Positions 27,980-36,689 of a stretch of 64,000 nt of DNA are shown one piece after another (position 1 is the stretch's first letter; each line of letters starts with the position of its first letter). Under the pieces are notes generated by a model, which was not told where the DNA came from, ran no database searches, and saw only the letters and a list, made by a program, of their open reading frames with translations. Origin of the DNA: Planotetraspora sp. A-T 1434 (GTDB lineage Bacteria > Actinomycetota > Actinomycetes > Streptosporangiales > Streptosporangiaceae). The stretch spans positions 1 through 64,000 of the forward strand of contig NZ_JAOEGB010000016.1 of assembly GCF_025420585.1 (NCBI RefSeq), written 5' to 3'. Both the position numbers and the translations under genes were made by a program.

Positions 27980-29046
27980 AGATCGAGGTGGTCCGCCCCG
28001 GAGAGCTCGGTCCGGCGGAGCTGGAGCAGTGGCGCGTGTTGCAGCGCGCCCACGGGACGCGCCCCAACCCCTTCCTCTCACCGGAATACTCGGTGGCCGT
28101 AGGCGAGGTCCGCGACAACGCCCGGGTGGCCGTCATCGACGGGGGCGAGGCCTTCTTCCCCTTCGAGCGGCACGCCGCCGGTGTCGGCAAGCCGATCGGC
28201 GCCGGCCTGTCCGATCTGCAGGGGATGGTCCACACGCCCGGCCTGGAGGTGCCCCCGCGCGAGCTGCTGAAGGCCTGCGACCTCGCCGTCTGGGAGTTCG
28301 ACCACCTCGACCCGGCGCAGTTCCCTCGCCATCACAAGGCGCTCCACCCCTCTCCGATCATCGACATGAGCGACGGCTACGAGTCGTACGCCAAGGACCT
28401 CGCCGAGCGCTCCAACAAGATCTACAAATCGACGCTCAAGAAGGAGCGGCGGCTCAGCCGCGAGGTCGGCGAGGTCCGCTTCCTGTTCGACTCGCCCGAC
28501 TCGGACGCGCTGCGCACGCTGCTGGGCTGGAAGTCCGCGCAGTACCAGCGGACCGGCCGCTCGGACCGGTTCGCCCAGCCGTGGATCGTCCGGCTCGTCG
28601 AGCGGCTGCACCAGATCAACACCGACGTGTTCGTCGGCACCCTCGGCCTGCTGTACGCCGGAGACCGCCTGGTCGCCGGGAACTTCGGCGTACGGACCGA
28701 GGATGTGCTCGTCGGGTGGTTCCCGACCTACGACCCCGAGTACGCCCGTTACTCTCCCGGCCTGATCCACCGGCTGCATCTCTGCCGCGCCTCGTCCGAG
28801 GCCGGGGTCACCCTCATGGACCTCGGCCGTGGGGAGAAGGGCTACAAGGACAGCCTGAAGAACGGCGAACTGATGGTCGCCGAGGGCAGGCTTGCCCGGC
28901 CGTCCCTCTCCGCCGCCGCCCACTGGCTGACGTACGAGCCTCGCCGCCGCGTCGGCAACCTCGTCCTCGGCACGCCGGTCCTGTACAAGACGGCCGACCG
29001 TGCCGCCAAATGGCTCGGGTCCCGCCGCACGGACACCCGGCCCTGA
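27976..29046 (+). CDS. GNAT/CelD-type acyltransferase, copy 2
   Basis: 356-residue paralogue of the upstream gene with the same N-terminal MKIEVVRP and the same block order (IYKSTLKKERRLSREVGEV; LLYAGDRLVAGNFGVRTEDVLVGWFPTYD; DLGRGEKGYKDS). By eye the two are only moderately similar, so the duplication is old and the copies probably differ in specificity. The GTG start overlaps the previous TGA, so the two are translationally coupled and may form a heteromer. A mostly noncoding gap follows. Confidence 0.83.
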   Translation: MKIEVVRPGELGPAELEQWRVLQRAHGTRPNPFLSPEYSVAVGEVRDNARVAVIDGGEAFFPFERHAAGVGKPIGAGLSDLQGMVHTPGLEVPPRELLKACDLAVWEFDHLDPAQFPRHHKALHPSPIIDMSDGYESYAKDLAERSNKIYKSTLKKERRLSREVGEVRFLFDSPDSDALRTLLGWKSAQYQRTGRSDRFAQPWIVRLVERLHQINTDVFVGTLGLLYAGDRLVAGNFGVRTEDVLVGWFPTYDPEYARYSPGLIHRLHLCRASSEAGVTLMDLGRGEKGYKDSLKNGELMVAEGRLARPSLSAAAHWLTYEPRRRVGNLVLGTPVLYKTADRAAKWLGSRRTDTRP

Positions 29047-29456
29047 TCCCCCGCCGATGCGTCCCTTGTCGGCTTCCCGGACGCCGATGCGCTGGAGCCG
29101 GCCGAAGTTCAGCGCGGAGGTCAGCGGGAGGTCAGCCCAGCAATAGCCTCGCCCCACAACCTCAGCGCTATAGGGCCGCCTGGGCCGGTTCGCCGTAGTG
29201 TGCACGGCTCAGCACTGCCGCCAGGCTCAGCACTGCGGCGATGGTGCGGCATGCGCCCGCGGTTGAGCGCCCCAACGGCGTCGTCGCCCATACGGCTCAG
29301 CTCTGGGGCTGCCTGGACGGGCTGACCGTGGCTTGTCGCACGGCTCGGCAGGGCCCGTGCATGCCTCAGCGGTTCCGTGCGCGCTTGCGCAGGACTCCCG
29401 CGTGTTCAGCAAGGCCTGTGCGAGGTTCAGCGTGGTCAGCGTCGCGCTGTTCCTGC
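29047..29456. other. Intergenic region, 410 bp
   Basis: No convincing gene. Short GC-rich direct repeats of CTCAGCACTGC type occur near 29211-29240, with looser GGCTCAGC words to about 29300. It lies between the acyltransferase pair and the 3' end of the DUF222-HNH gene. Confidence 0.5.
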
Positions 29457-31604
29457 TCAGGTTCGGAATCGGGCGGCGTAGCGGCCTTTTCTGCCGAGGT
29501 GGGTGAGGGTCCAGGTACCGTCGGGGTTACGGTGGGTGGTGTAGCGGTCGGGGTGGGCGGCTTTGTCCCGGTTGTGCCAGGTGCAGGCGGGGGCCATGTC
29601 CTCCAGGTCGGTGGCGCTGCCGTTGATCCACCCGTTGACGTGGTCGATCTCGGCCATGTCGGCGGGGATCGCGCAGCCGTCGCAGTAGCAGGTGGCGTAG
29701 CGGGCGATCAACGCCTGGCGTTGGGCGGGGGTGGCCAGCCGTACCGCGCGGCCCATGTTCAGGACCTGTCCCTTGGCGTCCACGACCATGCGGATCAGGC
29801 GGGAGGTGCGGGCCAGCCGGTGCACGTCGGAGATCGGCAGCAGTTGCCCGGTCGCGATCAGCAGCCCGGGCGCGAGCCGGTCGGGGTGGTGCCCACACCT
29901 CCCACACGCCGCATCCCCCACCCCCGCGCCGCCGCCAGCGTCCGCACCCGCACCCGCCCCCGTCCCCTCACCGGCACCGGCAGCGTCCGCACCGGCACCC
30001 GCGCCTACGTCGTTGCCGACACCCGCCGCCGCGCTCGGGTCCGCGTCGTTCTCGGCACCCGCCTCCGCGCTCGTGTCCACGCTGGTTTCCGCAGTCCCAC
30101 GTCCGGCATCTGCCCCGGTGGAGTCCGCGTCAGCGGTCGCGGTCGCGCCGGCGCTGTGGCAGGCCCCGGTGACCGGCTCTTCTCCCGCACCGGCACTCCG
30201 AGCACTCATGCGGGCCGCGCCTGAGTCGGCGCGGTCGCCGCCGTTGGGGTCGGCAGCGCGGTGGGCGGTGGGGTCGGCGGCCGGGGTACTGTGATCGCAG
30301 CCGGCGGGGTTGTCCGGAGTGCGGTTAGTGCGGGCGGGGTTGGTGGGGGTGGGCGTGGGGTCGTCGGGGAGGGATTCGGCGCGGACCAGGACCAGCAGTT
30401 CGGTGCTGACCTTCTTGCTCAACAACGCCGCCAGCGCGTCAGCCTGCCGCACCCGCAGCGGCCGGTCATCGTCCTTGCCCTTCGGGCGGGCGTAGGCGGC
30501 CAGGAACTCCCGCAGCCGGGCGGCCGCCTCACGCGGCAGCCGGAACTCTCCCTCCACCCCGCCGGTGGAGGAGGGGCGGACCAGCAGGAACCGCGCCGCG
30601 TAATCAGCATCCGCCTCATCGTCCAGGCTGCCGGGATCGAGCAGCTCCCGCAGATACCGCCCCGCCTTGGCGATCTCAGCCGGGGTGGCATGGTCGGCCA
30701 GGTCCACCAGGATCTGCTCCACCAGCCCGACCTGCTCATCGGTCAACCCGGAGGTCACCTGGGTGATCGCATCAACCGACCCCTCAGCCAGGGTGCCGGC
30801 TGCGAACCGCCCTCGCACCACAGGCAGCCGGGCCAGCTCCGTGGCCAGCCGGAGCAGCCGCGACGCCCCCGCACCCGTCATCCCCGCCGCACCACGCAGC
30901 CACGTCCCCGTCGAGGCATACCCAACACTCCTGGCCTCCCCCGCCGCGTGAACCCGGCCCACCCGCGCGGCGACCGCCGAGACCAACCGGTCCCGCGCGT
31001 ACAGCAACTCCTCAACCTCGGCCAGACACACCCCGGCGGTGTCGGGAAGGTCGGCCACCGCCAACCGGGACGCCAGCTCCCGCAACTCCGCCACCAGCAC
31101 CCCCGACCCCACCGGCCCGCCCGACCCCGACGACCCTCCCGGCGACCCGACCGATTCACCGGCCCCCACGCGATCGCCGCAGCCTGCGGCCCCAGACCAT
31201 GCGGGCCCCGGATCCGCAGGCGGCCCCGATTCGCCCCAGCGGGCGGACCCAGTCGACCCGGCAGGCCCAGCAGCCGAGGTTGGAGACCCTGAGACGACGC
31301 CATCGGAGGGTTCGCCGCCGCACGCGTCGTCGGAGAAGCGGGCTGGACCACTCGGGCTCACGGAGCGACCCGAGGCGCCCGCGAAGCTACCGGCGGCGGG
31401 CGACGACGCCCGGACGAACTTCTGGTATGCCTTCCAGCCGCCCGGCGCGTGCTGCCAGGCGCTGCCGTCCGCATCGTCGGCCGAGCGCTGCGGCGGGACG
31501 TAGTCAGGGTCCAGCACGGTGCCCTTGAGGACCTCGGGCAGCCCGCGCCTCGAAGCGCCCGCCGCACGAAGGGAACCCAATACATCGATCGGCGACTCGG
31601 CCAT
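29457..31604 (-). CDS. DUF222 / HNH endonuclease-domain protein with low-complexity insert
   Basis: 715 residues. The central DUF222-type helical region (residues ~120-400; LADLPDTAGVCLAEVEELLYARD, GASRLLRLATELARLP, GSVDAITQVTSGLTDEQV) is followed by a stretch of about 190 residues made almost wholly of Ala, Gly, Asp, Thr and Ser. A conserved ATGQLLPISDVHRLARTSRL block and a C-terminal HNH nuclease follow (CYCDGCAIPADMAEIDHVNGW, ACTWHNRDKAAHP). These 13E12-like proteins are common and often repeated in actinomycetes; their role is unsettled, with mobile or phage-related origins often suggested. The ATG at 31604 follows GGGAGGCG. An alternative start at 31664 lacks one. Confidence 0.85.
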   Translation of the reverse strand: MAESPIDVLGSLRAAGASRRGLPEVLKGTVLDPDYVPPQRSADDADGSAWQHAPGGWKAYQKFVRASSPAAGSFAGASGRSVSPSGPARFSDDACGGEPSDGVVSGSPTSAAGPAGSTGSARWGESGPPADPGPAWSGAAGCGDRVGAGESVGSPGGSSGSGGPVGSGVLVAELRELASRLAVADLPDTAGVCLAEVEELLYARDRLVSAVAARVGRVHAAGEARSVGYASTGTWLRGAAGMTGAGASRLLRLATELARLPVVRGRFAAGTLAEGSVDAITQVTSGLTDEQVGLVEQILVDLADHATPAEIAKAGRYLRELLDPGSLDDEADADYAARFLLVRPSSTGGVEGEFRLPREAAARLREFLAAYARPKGKDDDRPLRVRQADALAALLSKKVSTELLVLVRAESLPDDPTPTPTNPARTNRTPDNPAGCDHSTPAADPTAHRAADPNGGDRADSGAARMSARSAGAGEEPVTGACHSAGATATADADSTGADAGRGTAETSVDTSAEAGAENDADPSAAAGVGNDVGAGAGADAAGAGEGTGAGAGADAGGGAGVGDAACGRCGHHPDRLAPGLLIATGQLLPISDVHRLARTSRLIRMVVDAKGQVLNMGRAVRLATPAQRQALIARYATCYCDGCAIPADMAEIDHVNGWINGSATDLEDMAPACTWHNRDKAAHPDRYTTHRNPDGTWTLTHLGRKGRYAARFRT

Positions 31605-32177
31605 CGACGGCGCCTCCCCCACGCTCCAGCGGATCTCAAGAACTGCCCTCACGCTATCCAGCACCTACGACAAACCCGGGCGAGATCAAATACAAACCAG
31701 CAGGTCAGAAGGGCGTAGAAAAGATCTACCTTGCGCCTCGGACAAGCTACTCGCCAGGCCGGGAGCCACGCCCGCTTAGAACACACCCGCTCAGCAGCAG
31801 GCAGGCAGCGGCGGGACGGTCGAGAAACCGACGCGCCCAGACGCGTGGGCTGGGAGGGCGCGGGGGGCCGGGCGGGCGACAGTAGGCGGACAAGCAACAC
31901 GAGCGGGTAGGTGGCAAGCAGCGCAAGCGGCACGCACGACAAGCGGCAGACAGCGGCGCAGGCGGCAAGCGGTACAGGCGCAGGCAAAGCAGCGCGGACG
32001 GCCGGGCGGCGCAGAAGGGCATGCGGCACACGGCGCGGGCACACGGCGCGGGCACACGGCAGGCGGCGCGGCGGGCAAGCGGAAACCAGGTGCTTTGCGT
32101 ACGGCTGCGACAGCGACACGTACCCACGGACGCCCGGCCTTACCCGGCTGAAGACCGGCAGCTAGACGGCACCACGG
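31605..32177. other. Low-complexity, T-depleted intergenic region
   Basis: 573 bp with no believable gene. From about 31780 to 32090 the plus strand is nearly free of T and dominated by GGC, GCA and AAGC words such as CAAGCGGCA, giving strong strand asymmetry and Cys/Arg/Pro-rich open frames with no domain. It looks like a decayed short-repeat tract. Promoters of the HNH gene should lie at its left end. Confidence 0.6.
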
Positions 32178-33551
32178 CTAGTACGACTCCTGGGTCTGGG
32201 CGTTGAGGCCCTTCAGGTGGATGTCGTTGGCGGGGTCGGTACGGGGGTCGGTGACCTTCAAGACGTCGAGGCCCTTGGTGATGTCGCTGGAGTAGATGTA
32301 GCCGTTGTAGTAGTAGGCCGACCATGAGCCGCCGAGCGTGTGGGCGCCGGGGAGCGCCTCCCTGTCGAAGTATGCGATCTCACTCGGGGCGGCGGGGTCG
32401 GTGAAGTCCCACACGGACACCCCGCCCTGGTACCAGGCCTGGACGAGGATGTCCTTCCCCGGGACCGGGACGAGTGAGCCGTTGTGGGCCACGCAGTTCT
32501 CCGTATCCGACTGCACTCTCGGGATCTTGTAAAGGCCCAGCCGGACCAGCTTGCGGTCGGCGGTGATCTCGTAGATGGCGTCCCCGCCCTTGTTGTGCGG
32601 GATGTCGGCGGTGCACATGGGCGACTGGCCGCCCCCGAGTTCGTCGGTGAAGACGACCTTCGTGCCGTCGTTGTTGAAGGTGGCTGAGTGCCAGACAGAA
32701 AAGTTCTCGTGGTCGCTGACCTGCTGGAGCACCTTGGGCCGCAGCGGTTCGGCGATGTCCAGCAGGATGCCGTCCCCGTAGCACGCCCCGGCCGCCAGCT
32801 TCTTCTCCGGATAGACGGTCATGTCGTGACAGCCTCCGAACTTGCCGGCGTCACGTCCTTCGAACAACGTCGGGGTCGCCGCGACCCGGGCGGCTGCCGG
32901 GTCGTTCACCGGCACCTCGACGATCGAGATCATCTCGTGCGGGGGGCCGCAGTTGGCGGTGTCCGGGATGGGGCCGGGAGACGAGACGTAGAGATAGTCG
33001 ATCTCCGGACCGGGGATCAGCGCGTGCGTGTGCGAGCCGCACTCGGTGCGGACGGCCTTCACGTACCGCGGGTTGCCCACGTCGCTGATGTCGAAGATCC
33101 GGATGCCCTCCCAGGACGTCTCCAGCGACGGGTCACCGCGCCCGCTCTCGCAGCCCTCCCCCGCCCTCGGCTCATCCACGGAGAGGAACAGCAGATTCCC
33201 GTAGACGGAGACGTCGTTCTGTCCGGCGGGGCAGAGCACCCGGGTGACCACCAAGGGCTTCTCCGGGTCGCTGATGTCGAAGACCGTGAACCCGTCGTAG
33301 TTGCCGACGAAGGCGTAGTTCCCTTGGAAGGCGAGATCGGTGCCCCAGGACTCGGGCCCGTCGAACGGCGCCTCCAGGGGAACGTTGGCGACGAGCCGCA
33401 GATTGGCGCTGTGCAGGACCTTCTGTGAGGGGGCAGTGACGGAAGGACTGGCCGAGGCTCCCGTCCTGGTGGCCGGTTCCTCGACGCCGGCCGAGCAGGC
33501 CGCGAGCAGCACGACCGCCGCCAAGGAAACCAGTCCCATGATGCGCTTCAC
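32178..33551 (-). CDS. LVIVD-repeat lipoprotein
   Basis: 457-residue exported lipoprotein with a lipobox LLAAC followed by a Thr/Ser/Pro spacer. The mature part has blocks resembling LVIVD/beta-propeller repeats (YAFVGNYDGFTVFDISDPEKP; GIRIFDISDVGNPRYV; GVSVWDFTDPAAPSEIAYFD; YIYSSDITKGLDVLKVTDP) and several cysteines in conserved-looking motifs (GSHTHALIPG; GGCHDMTVYP). Such proteins are annotated widely in actinomycetes as surface proteins of unknown function. I prefer the GTG at 33551, about 12 nt after GGGGGAG, over the ATG at 33563, which abuts that sequence. It is flanked by noncoding gaps. Confidence 0.85.
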   Translation of the reverse strand: MKRIMGLVSLAAVVLLAACSAGVEEPATRTGASASPSVTAPSQKVLHSANLRLVANVPLEAPFDGPESWGTDLAFQGNYAFVGNYDGFTVFDISDPEKPLVVTRVLCPAGQNDVSVYGNLLFLSVDEPRAGEGCESGRGDPSLETSWEGIRIFDISDVGNPRYVKAVRTECGSHTHALIPGPEIDYLYVSSPGPIPDTANCGPPHEMISIVEVPVNDPAAARVAATPTLFEGRDAGKFGGCHDMTVYPEKKLAAGACYGDGILLDIAEPLRPKVLQQVSDHENFSVWHSATFNNDGTKVVFTDELGGGQSPMCTADIPHNKGGDAIYEITADRKLVRLGLYKIPRVQSDTENCVAHNGSLVPVPGKDILVQAWYQGGVSVWDFTDPAAPSEIAYFDREALPGAHTLGGSWSAYYYNGYIYSSDITKGLDVLKVTDPRTDPANDIHLKGLNAQTQESY

Positions 33552-33809
33552 TGACGTCCCCATCTCCCCCGCTGGTCAATATGGACGCTATGTCGCCATC
33601 AGGGCAGTCGCGGGCGTCATCGGTAACGGTTGGATGCCAGCATCCTGTGACCCTTCTCAGCCGCCGCTCAGCCGCCGCTCACGCCCGCTGACCGGCGTCA
33701 TCGATCATCGCGACGCCGATCACCGCGTCACCGCGCTCACTCAAAGCGCGTCACCGGCACCGCGTCACCGGCACCGCGCCGTCGCCGATCAGCGCGTCAG
33801 CCCAAGGCG

Positions 33810-35030
33810 CTAGCCGACGCCGACCGCGACTCCGAGCAGGCTGTCGGCGATGTCGCGGACCAGACCCGGAGCGGCCGGGTCGTCCCCCTCCTCCGCCGCC
33901 CACTGGTCGATGACGGCCAGGGCCCCCGGCGCGTCCAGGTCGTCGGCCATCCGCTCGCGCACTCCGGCCAGTACGGCTGTCGCGTCCGGGCCGGACGGCC
34001 GGGCGAAGGCGGCGCGCCACCGGGCCAGCCTGGCCTCGGCCTCGGCGAGCTGGCCGGGGGTCCACTCCCAGTCGGAGCGGTAATGGTGGGCCAGCAGCGC
34101 CAGCCGTACGGCCATGGGGTCGGCCGTCTGCCGGAGCTTGGAGACGAAGACGAGGTTGCCCTTCGACTTCGACATCTTCTCCCCGTCGAGGCCGACCATC
34201 CCGGCATGCACGTACGCCCTGGCGAACGGCCACTCCCCCGTGGCCACATGGCCCTCCGAGGCCCCCATCTCGTGGTGGGGGAAGATCAGGTCGGAGCCGC
34301 CGCCCGCGACGTCGAACCCGCTGCCGAGGTTACGCAGGGCGATCGCCGTACACTCCACGTGCCAGCCGGGGCGGCCGGGGCCGAACGGCGCGGGCCACGA
34401 CGGCTCGTGCGCGCGCTCCGCCCGCCACAGCAGCCAGTCGAGCGGGTGGCGCTTGCCCTCGCGGCCGGGGTCGCCGCCGCGCTCGGGGAACAGCTCCAGC
34501 ATCCGCTCCTCGGAGTAGCCGGAGACGGCGCCGAACTTGGGCGCCGCGGCGACCGAGAAGTACACGTCTCCGTCCAGCTCGTAGGTGGCCCCCCGCTCGG
34601 TCAGCCGGCCGACGAGGTCCGCGATCTCTTCGATGATCTCCGTGACCCCGACGTACTCCCGTGGCGGCAGGATCCGCAGGGCCTCCATGTCGGACCGGTA
34701 CAGATCGATCTCCCGCTCGGCCAGGGCCTGCCAGTCGACCCCCGTGGCCTGGGCACGCTCAAGGAGCGGATCGTCCACGTCCGTGGCGTTCTGCGTGTAG
34801 TGGACGTCGTGGCCCGCGTCCCGCCACACCCGGTTGACCAGGTCGAAGGCGAGGTAGGTGTTGGCATGCCCCAGATGGGTCGCGTCGTAGGGGGTGATGC
34901 CGCAGACGTACATCCTGGCCTCGCCCGTGGGGCGGGTCTCGCGGACCTCGCGGGCGGCGGTGTCGTACAGGCGCAGCGGAAGGCCCGAACCGGGCAGCCT
35001 GGGGACGTTCGGAGCAGACCACGATCGCAT
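33810..35030 (-). CDS. mshC: Cysteine--GlcN-Ins ligase MshC (mycothiol synthesis)
   Basis: 406 residues. MshC joins cysteine to GlcN-inositol with ATP, the third committed step of mycothiol synthesis. It is a cysteinyl-tRNA synthetase homologue lacking the tRNA anticodon-binding domain. [17 protein letters not shown] carries the HIGH-like motif near residues 51-56 and zinc Cys43; [10 protein letters not shown] and [12 protein letters not shown] supply further zinc ligands; EKMSKSKGN is the KMSKS loop near residue 290. The length fits MshC better than CysS. A TAGGCT box lies 7 nt before the ATG with no Shine-Dalgarno sequence, suggesting a leaderless transcript. It is followed, on the same strand upstream, by the conserved block running to uppP. 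Confidence 0.96.
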   Translation of the reverse strand: MRSWSAPNVPRLPGSGLPLRLYDTAAREVRETRPTGEARMYVCGITPYDATHLGHANTYLAFDLVNRVWRDAGHDVHYTQNATDVDDPLLERAQATGVDWQALAEREIDLYRSDMEALRILPPREYVGVTEIIEEIADLVGRLTERGATYELDGDVYFSVAAAPKFGAVSGYSEERMLELFPERGGDPGREGKRHPLDWLLWRAERAHEPSWPAPFGPGRPGWHVECTAIALRNLGSGFDVAGGGSDLIFPHHEMGASEGHVATGEWPFARAYVHAGMVGLDGEKMSKSKGNLVFVSKLRQTADPMAVRLALLAHHYRSDWEWTPGQLAEAEARLARWRAAFARPSGPDATAVLAGVRERMADDLDAPGALAVIDQWAAEEGDDPAAPGLVRDIADSLLGVAVGVG

Positions 35031-35037
35031 GGTGTGA

Positions 35038-35043
35038 AGCCTA
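35038..35043 (-). promoter_or_regulatory. TAGGCT -10-like box of mshC
   Basis: TAGGCT on the minus strand 7 nt before the mshC ATG, embedded in GATAGGCT as for metH and uppP. It fits a leaderless promoter. Confidence 0.5.
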
Positions 35044-35064
35044 TCCGCGCTTGGTGATGTCGGA

Positions 35065-35808
35065 TCAGCCGGGAGTGCGAACCTCGTGCCAGGATGCCGG
35101 ATCGTCCGGCTGGGGGCAGAAGTCGTAGCGCATGCCGCCCTCAGCCAGGGCGATCAGGGTGACGGACAGCGTCGCGAAGATCCGCCCGTCATCCAGCTTC
35201 TGCCGGACGAGCAGGGCCCTCGGGTCGTCGTGGGCGAGCCCGGCGCCGGACGCCAGGGGAAGCCATTCGCCCCAGAACCGCTCCGTCGAGCCGCTTCCCG
35301 GCCACCGCGGCCGTACGGCTGCCGCGAACCGGGACCGGAAACAGGCGACGCGGGCGTTGTCGTCGCCGCGTTCCCACCCGGTGTTGACCAGCATGTGCAC
35401 ACCGGCGGGGAGCTTCTCCTCGGTGAGCCGCTCTCCGTTCCAGCTCCAGATCCGCACGCCGTCGAGGCCCGCGACCACGAGGTGAAAGGGGTCGTACACG
35501 GGGAGATCGACCGGTGGGAGCTCACCCGCGACGGCGGCGCGCAGGGGCAGGTCACCACGGGAGCGGCGGACCTCCTGGGGAGCGAGGGCGCCCCGGCCGT
35601 TCAGCAGCGCGGCGACCCTCCGGCCGGCCGGGTCGGCCGCCAGCCACGTGCCGCCCGCCATGAGGTCCCTGCCGCCGACCAGGCCGGGGTACTCGGGCCA
35701 GTAGGGCACCGGGGACATCCACGGCCGCGTGACGAACTCGTCACGTACCCCCACGAGGAGCACCGGAGCCTCGGCTTCCGGCTCCACGCTCACGATGACC
35801 GTACACAA
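35065..35808 (-). CDS. NRDE/TANGO2 family protein
   Basis: 247 residues. The family has an N-terminal Met-Cys that becomes an Ntn-type terminal cysteine, and a Gly-Val-Arg-Asp-Glu (NRDE-like) motif. Here a TTG start at 35808 gives MCTVIVSV, with GGAGGG placed 8 nt upstream; the longer frame from 35853 would bury the cysteine. [12 protein letters not shown] and [20 protein letters not shown] follow. TANGO2-like proteins are linked to heme handling in eukaryotes and mitochondria; the bacterial role is unclear. It lies between mshC and the SCO1664-like gene, codirectional with them. Confidence 0.75.
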   Translation of the reverse strand: MCTVIVSVEPEAEAPVLLVGVRDEFVTRPWMSPVPYWPEYPGLVGGRDLMAGGTWLAADPAGRRVAALLNGRGALAPQEVRRSRGDLPLRAAVAGELPPVDLPVYDPFHLVVAGLDGVRIWSWNGERLTEEKLPAGVHMLVNTGWERGDDNARVACFRSRFAAAVRPRWPGSGSTERFWGEWLPLASGAGLAHDDPRALLVRQKLDDGRIFATLSVTLIALAEGGMRYDFCPQPDDPASWHEVRTPG

Positions 35809-35878
35809 TGCGCGTTCCCTCCAGAATCGGTAGAGACCTTCTGCAGAGTGCACAATCCACGCAGTTTGCGCAAGTCGC

Positions 35879-36640
35879 CTAAATCGGGGGCCAGGGGATC
35901 GCCGGCCAGTCTTCCGACGGATAGGGATGGATGCCGGTGTCCAGCAGCCGCCTGACCCGCTCCCACGTGGCCTCCACCTCGGCGGGAGCGAGCAGCTCCC
36001 GCAGCCGCCGGCCGAGACGGCCGCGCTCGATCTCGCGCTCCAGGTTGACCAGCACGGTGACCGCCTCGCGCGGGAGCGGCTTGCCGCGCCACTGCCACAG
36101 CACGGTCCGCAGCTTGTCGTCGGCCGCGAAGCACACGCCGTGGTCCACGCCGTAGATGTGCCCGTCCCGTAACGGCAGCAGGTGGCCGCCCTTGCGGTCG
36201 GCGTTGTTGACCACGGCGTCGAACACGGCCATCCGGCGCAGGGCGGGGTGGCGGCTGCGGACCAGGGCGAGCAGGTCGGTCTCCGGGTCGGTGTCGATCC
36301 AGAGCTGCACCATGCCCGGCCCCAGAGGGCCGTCGCGGTAGACGGTCGGCGGCACGATGCGCCAGCCCGTGGCCGCGGCCACCTCGTAGGCGGCCACCTC
36401 CCGGGCGGCGAGCGTGCCGTCGGGGAAGTCCCACAGCGGGCGCTCGCCGCGCACCGGCTTGTACACGCACGCCGCGGCGTGCGCGCCGTTGCGTATCGAG
36501 CAGTAGAGCGTCATGTTGGTGGCCTCGATCAGCCTGCCGGCCACGTCCAGCGTGCCGTCCCGCAGTAGGCGCATGGCCGTGGCGTCGTCCAGCCCCGGCC
36601 CGTCTTCGTCACTGATGCTCGGCTCGCCCTCCGCTGTCAT
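35879..36640 (-). CDS. SCO1664 family protein (PI3/4-kinase-like fold)
   Basis: 253-residue cytoplasmic protein conserved in actinobacteria next to mshC and the DUF3090 gene. ACVYKPVRGERPLWDFPDGTLAAREVAAYEVA and FDAVVNNADRKGGHLLPL, with YGVDHGVCF downstream, resemble the ATP-binding Lys, catalytic loop (DxxxxNxDR) and metal-binding Asp of phosphatidylinositol 3/4-kinase-like enzymes. The substrate is unknown. The ATG at 36640 is preceded by GGGGAACTGA. It is codirectional with DUF3090, 49 nt away. Confidence 0.85.
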   Translation of the reverse strand: MTAEGEPSISDEDGPGLDDATAMRLLRDGTLDVAGRLIEATNMTLYCSIRNGAHAAACVYKPVRGERPLWDFPDGTLAAREVAAYEVAAATGWRIVPPTVYRDGPLGPGMVQLWIDTDPETDLLALVRSRHPALRRMAVFDAVVNNADRKGGHLLPLRDGHIYGVDHGVCFAADDKLRTVLWQWRGKPLPREAVTVLVNLEREIERGRLGRRLRELLAPAEVEATWERVRRLLDTGIHPYPSEDWPAIPWPPI

Positions 36641-36689
36641 TCAGTTCCCCGCCAGACCTCGGCGACGATAATCGCGCTGCTTCGCTCCC

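Noticed and set aside
31649-32119. 156-codon Cys/Arg/Pro-rich minus-strand frame
   Set aside because: Composition follows the T-depleted repeat tract, there is no domain or ribosome-binding site, and several overlapping frames look alike.
33660-33800. GCGTCACCGGCACC-type repeats between the LVIVD gene and mshC
   Set aside because: Only loose GC-rich direct repetition; no hairpin, conserved unit length or gene could be supported.
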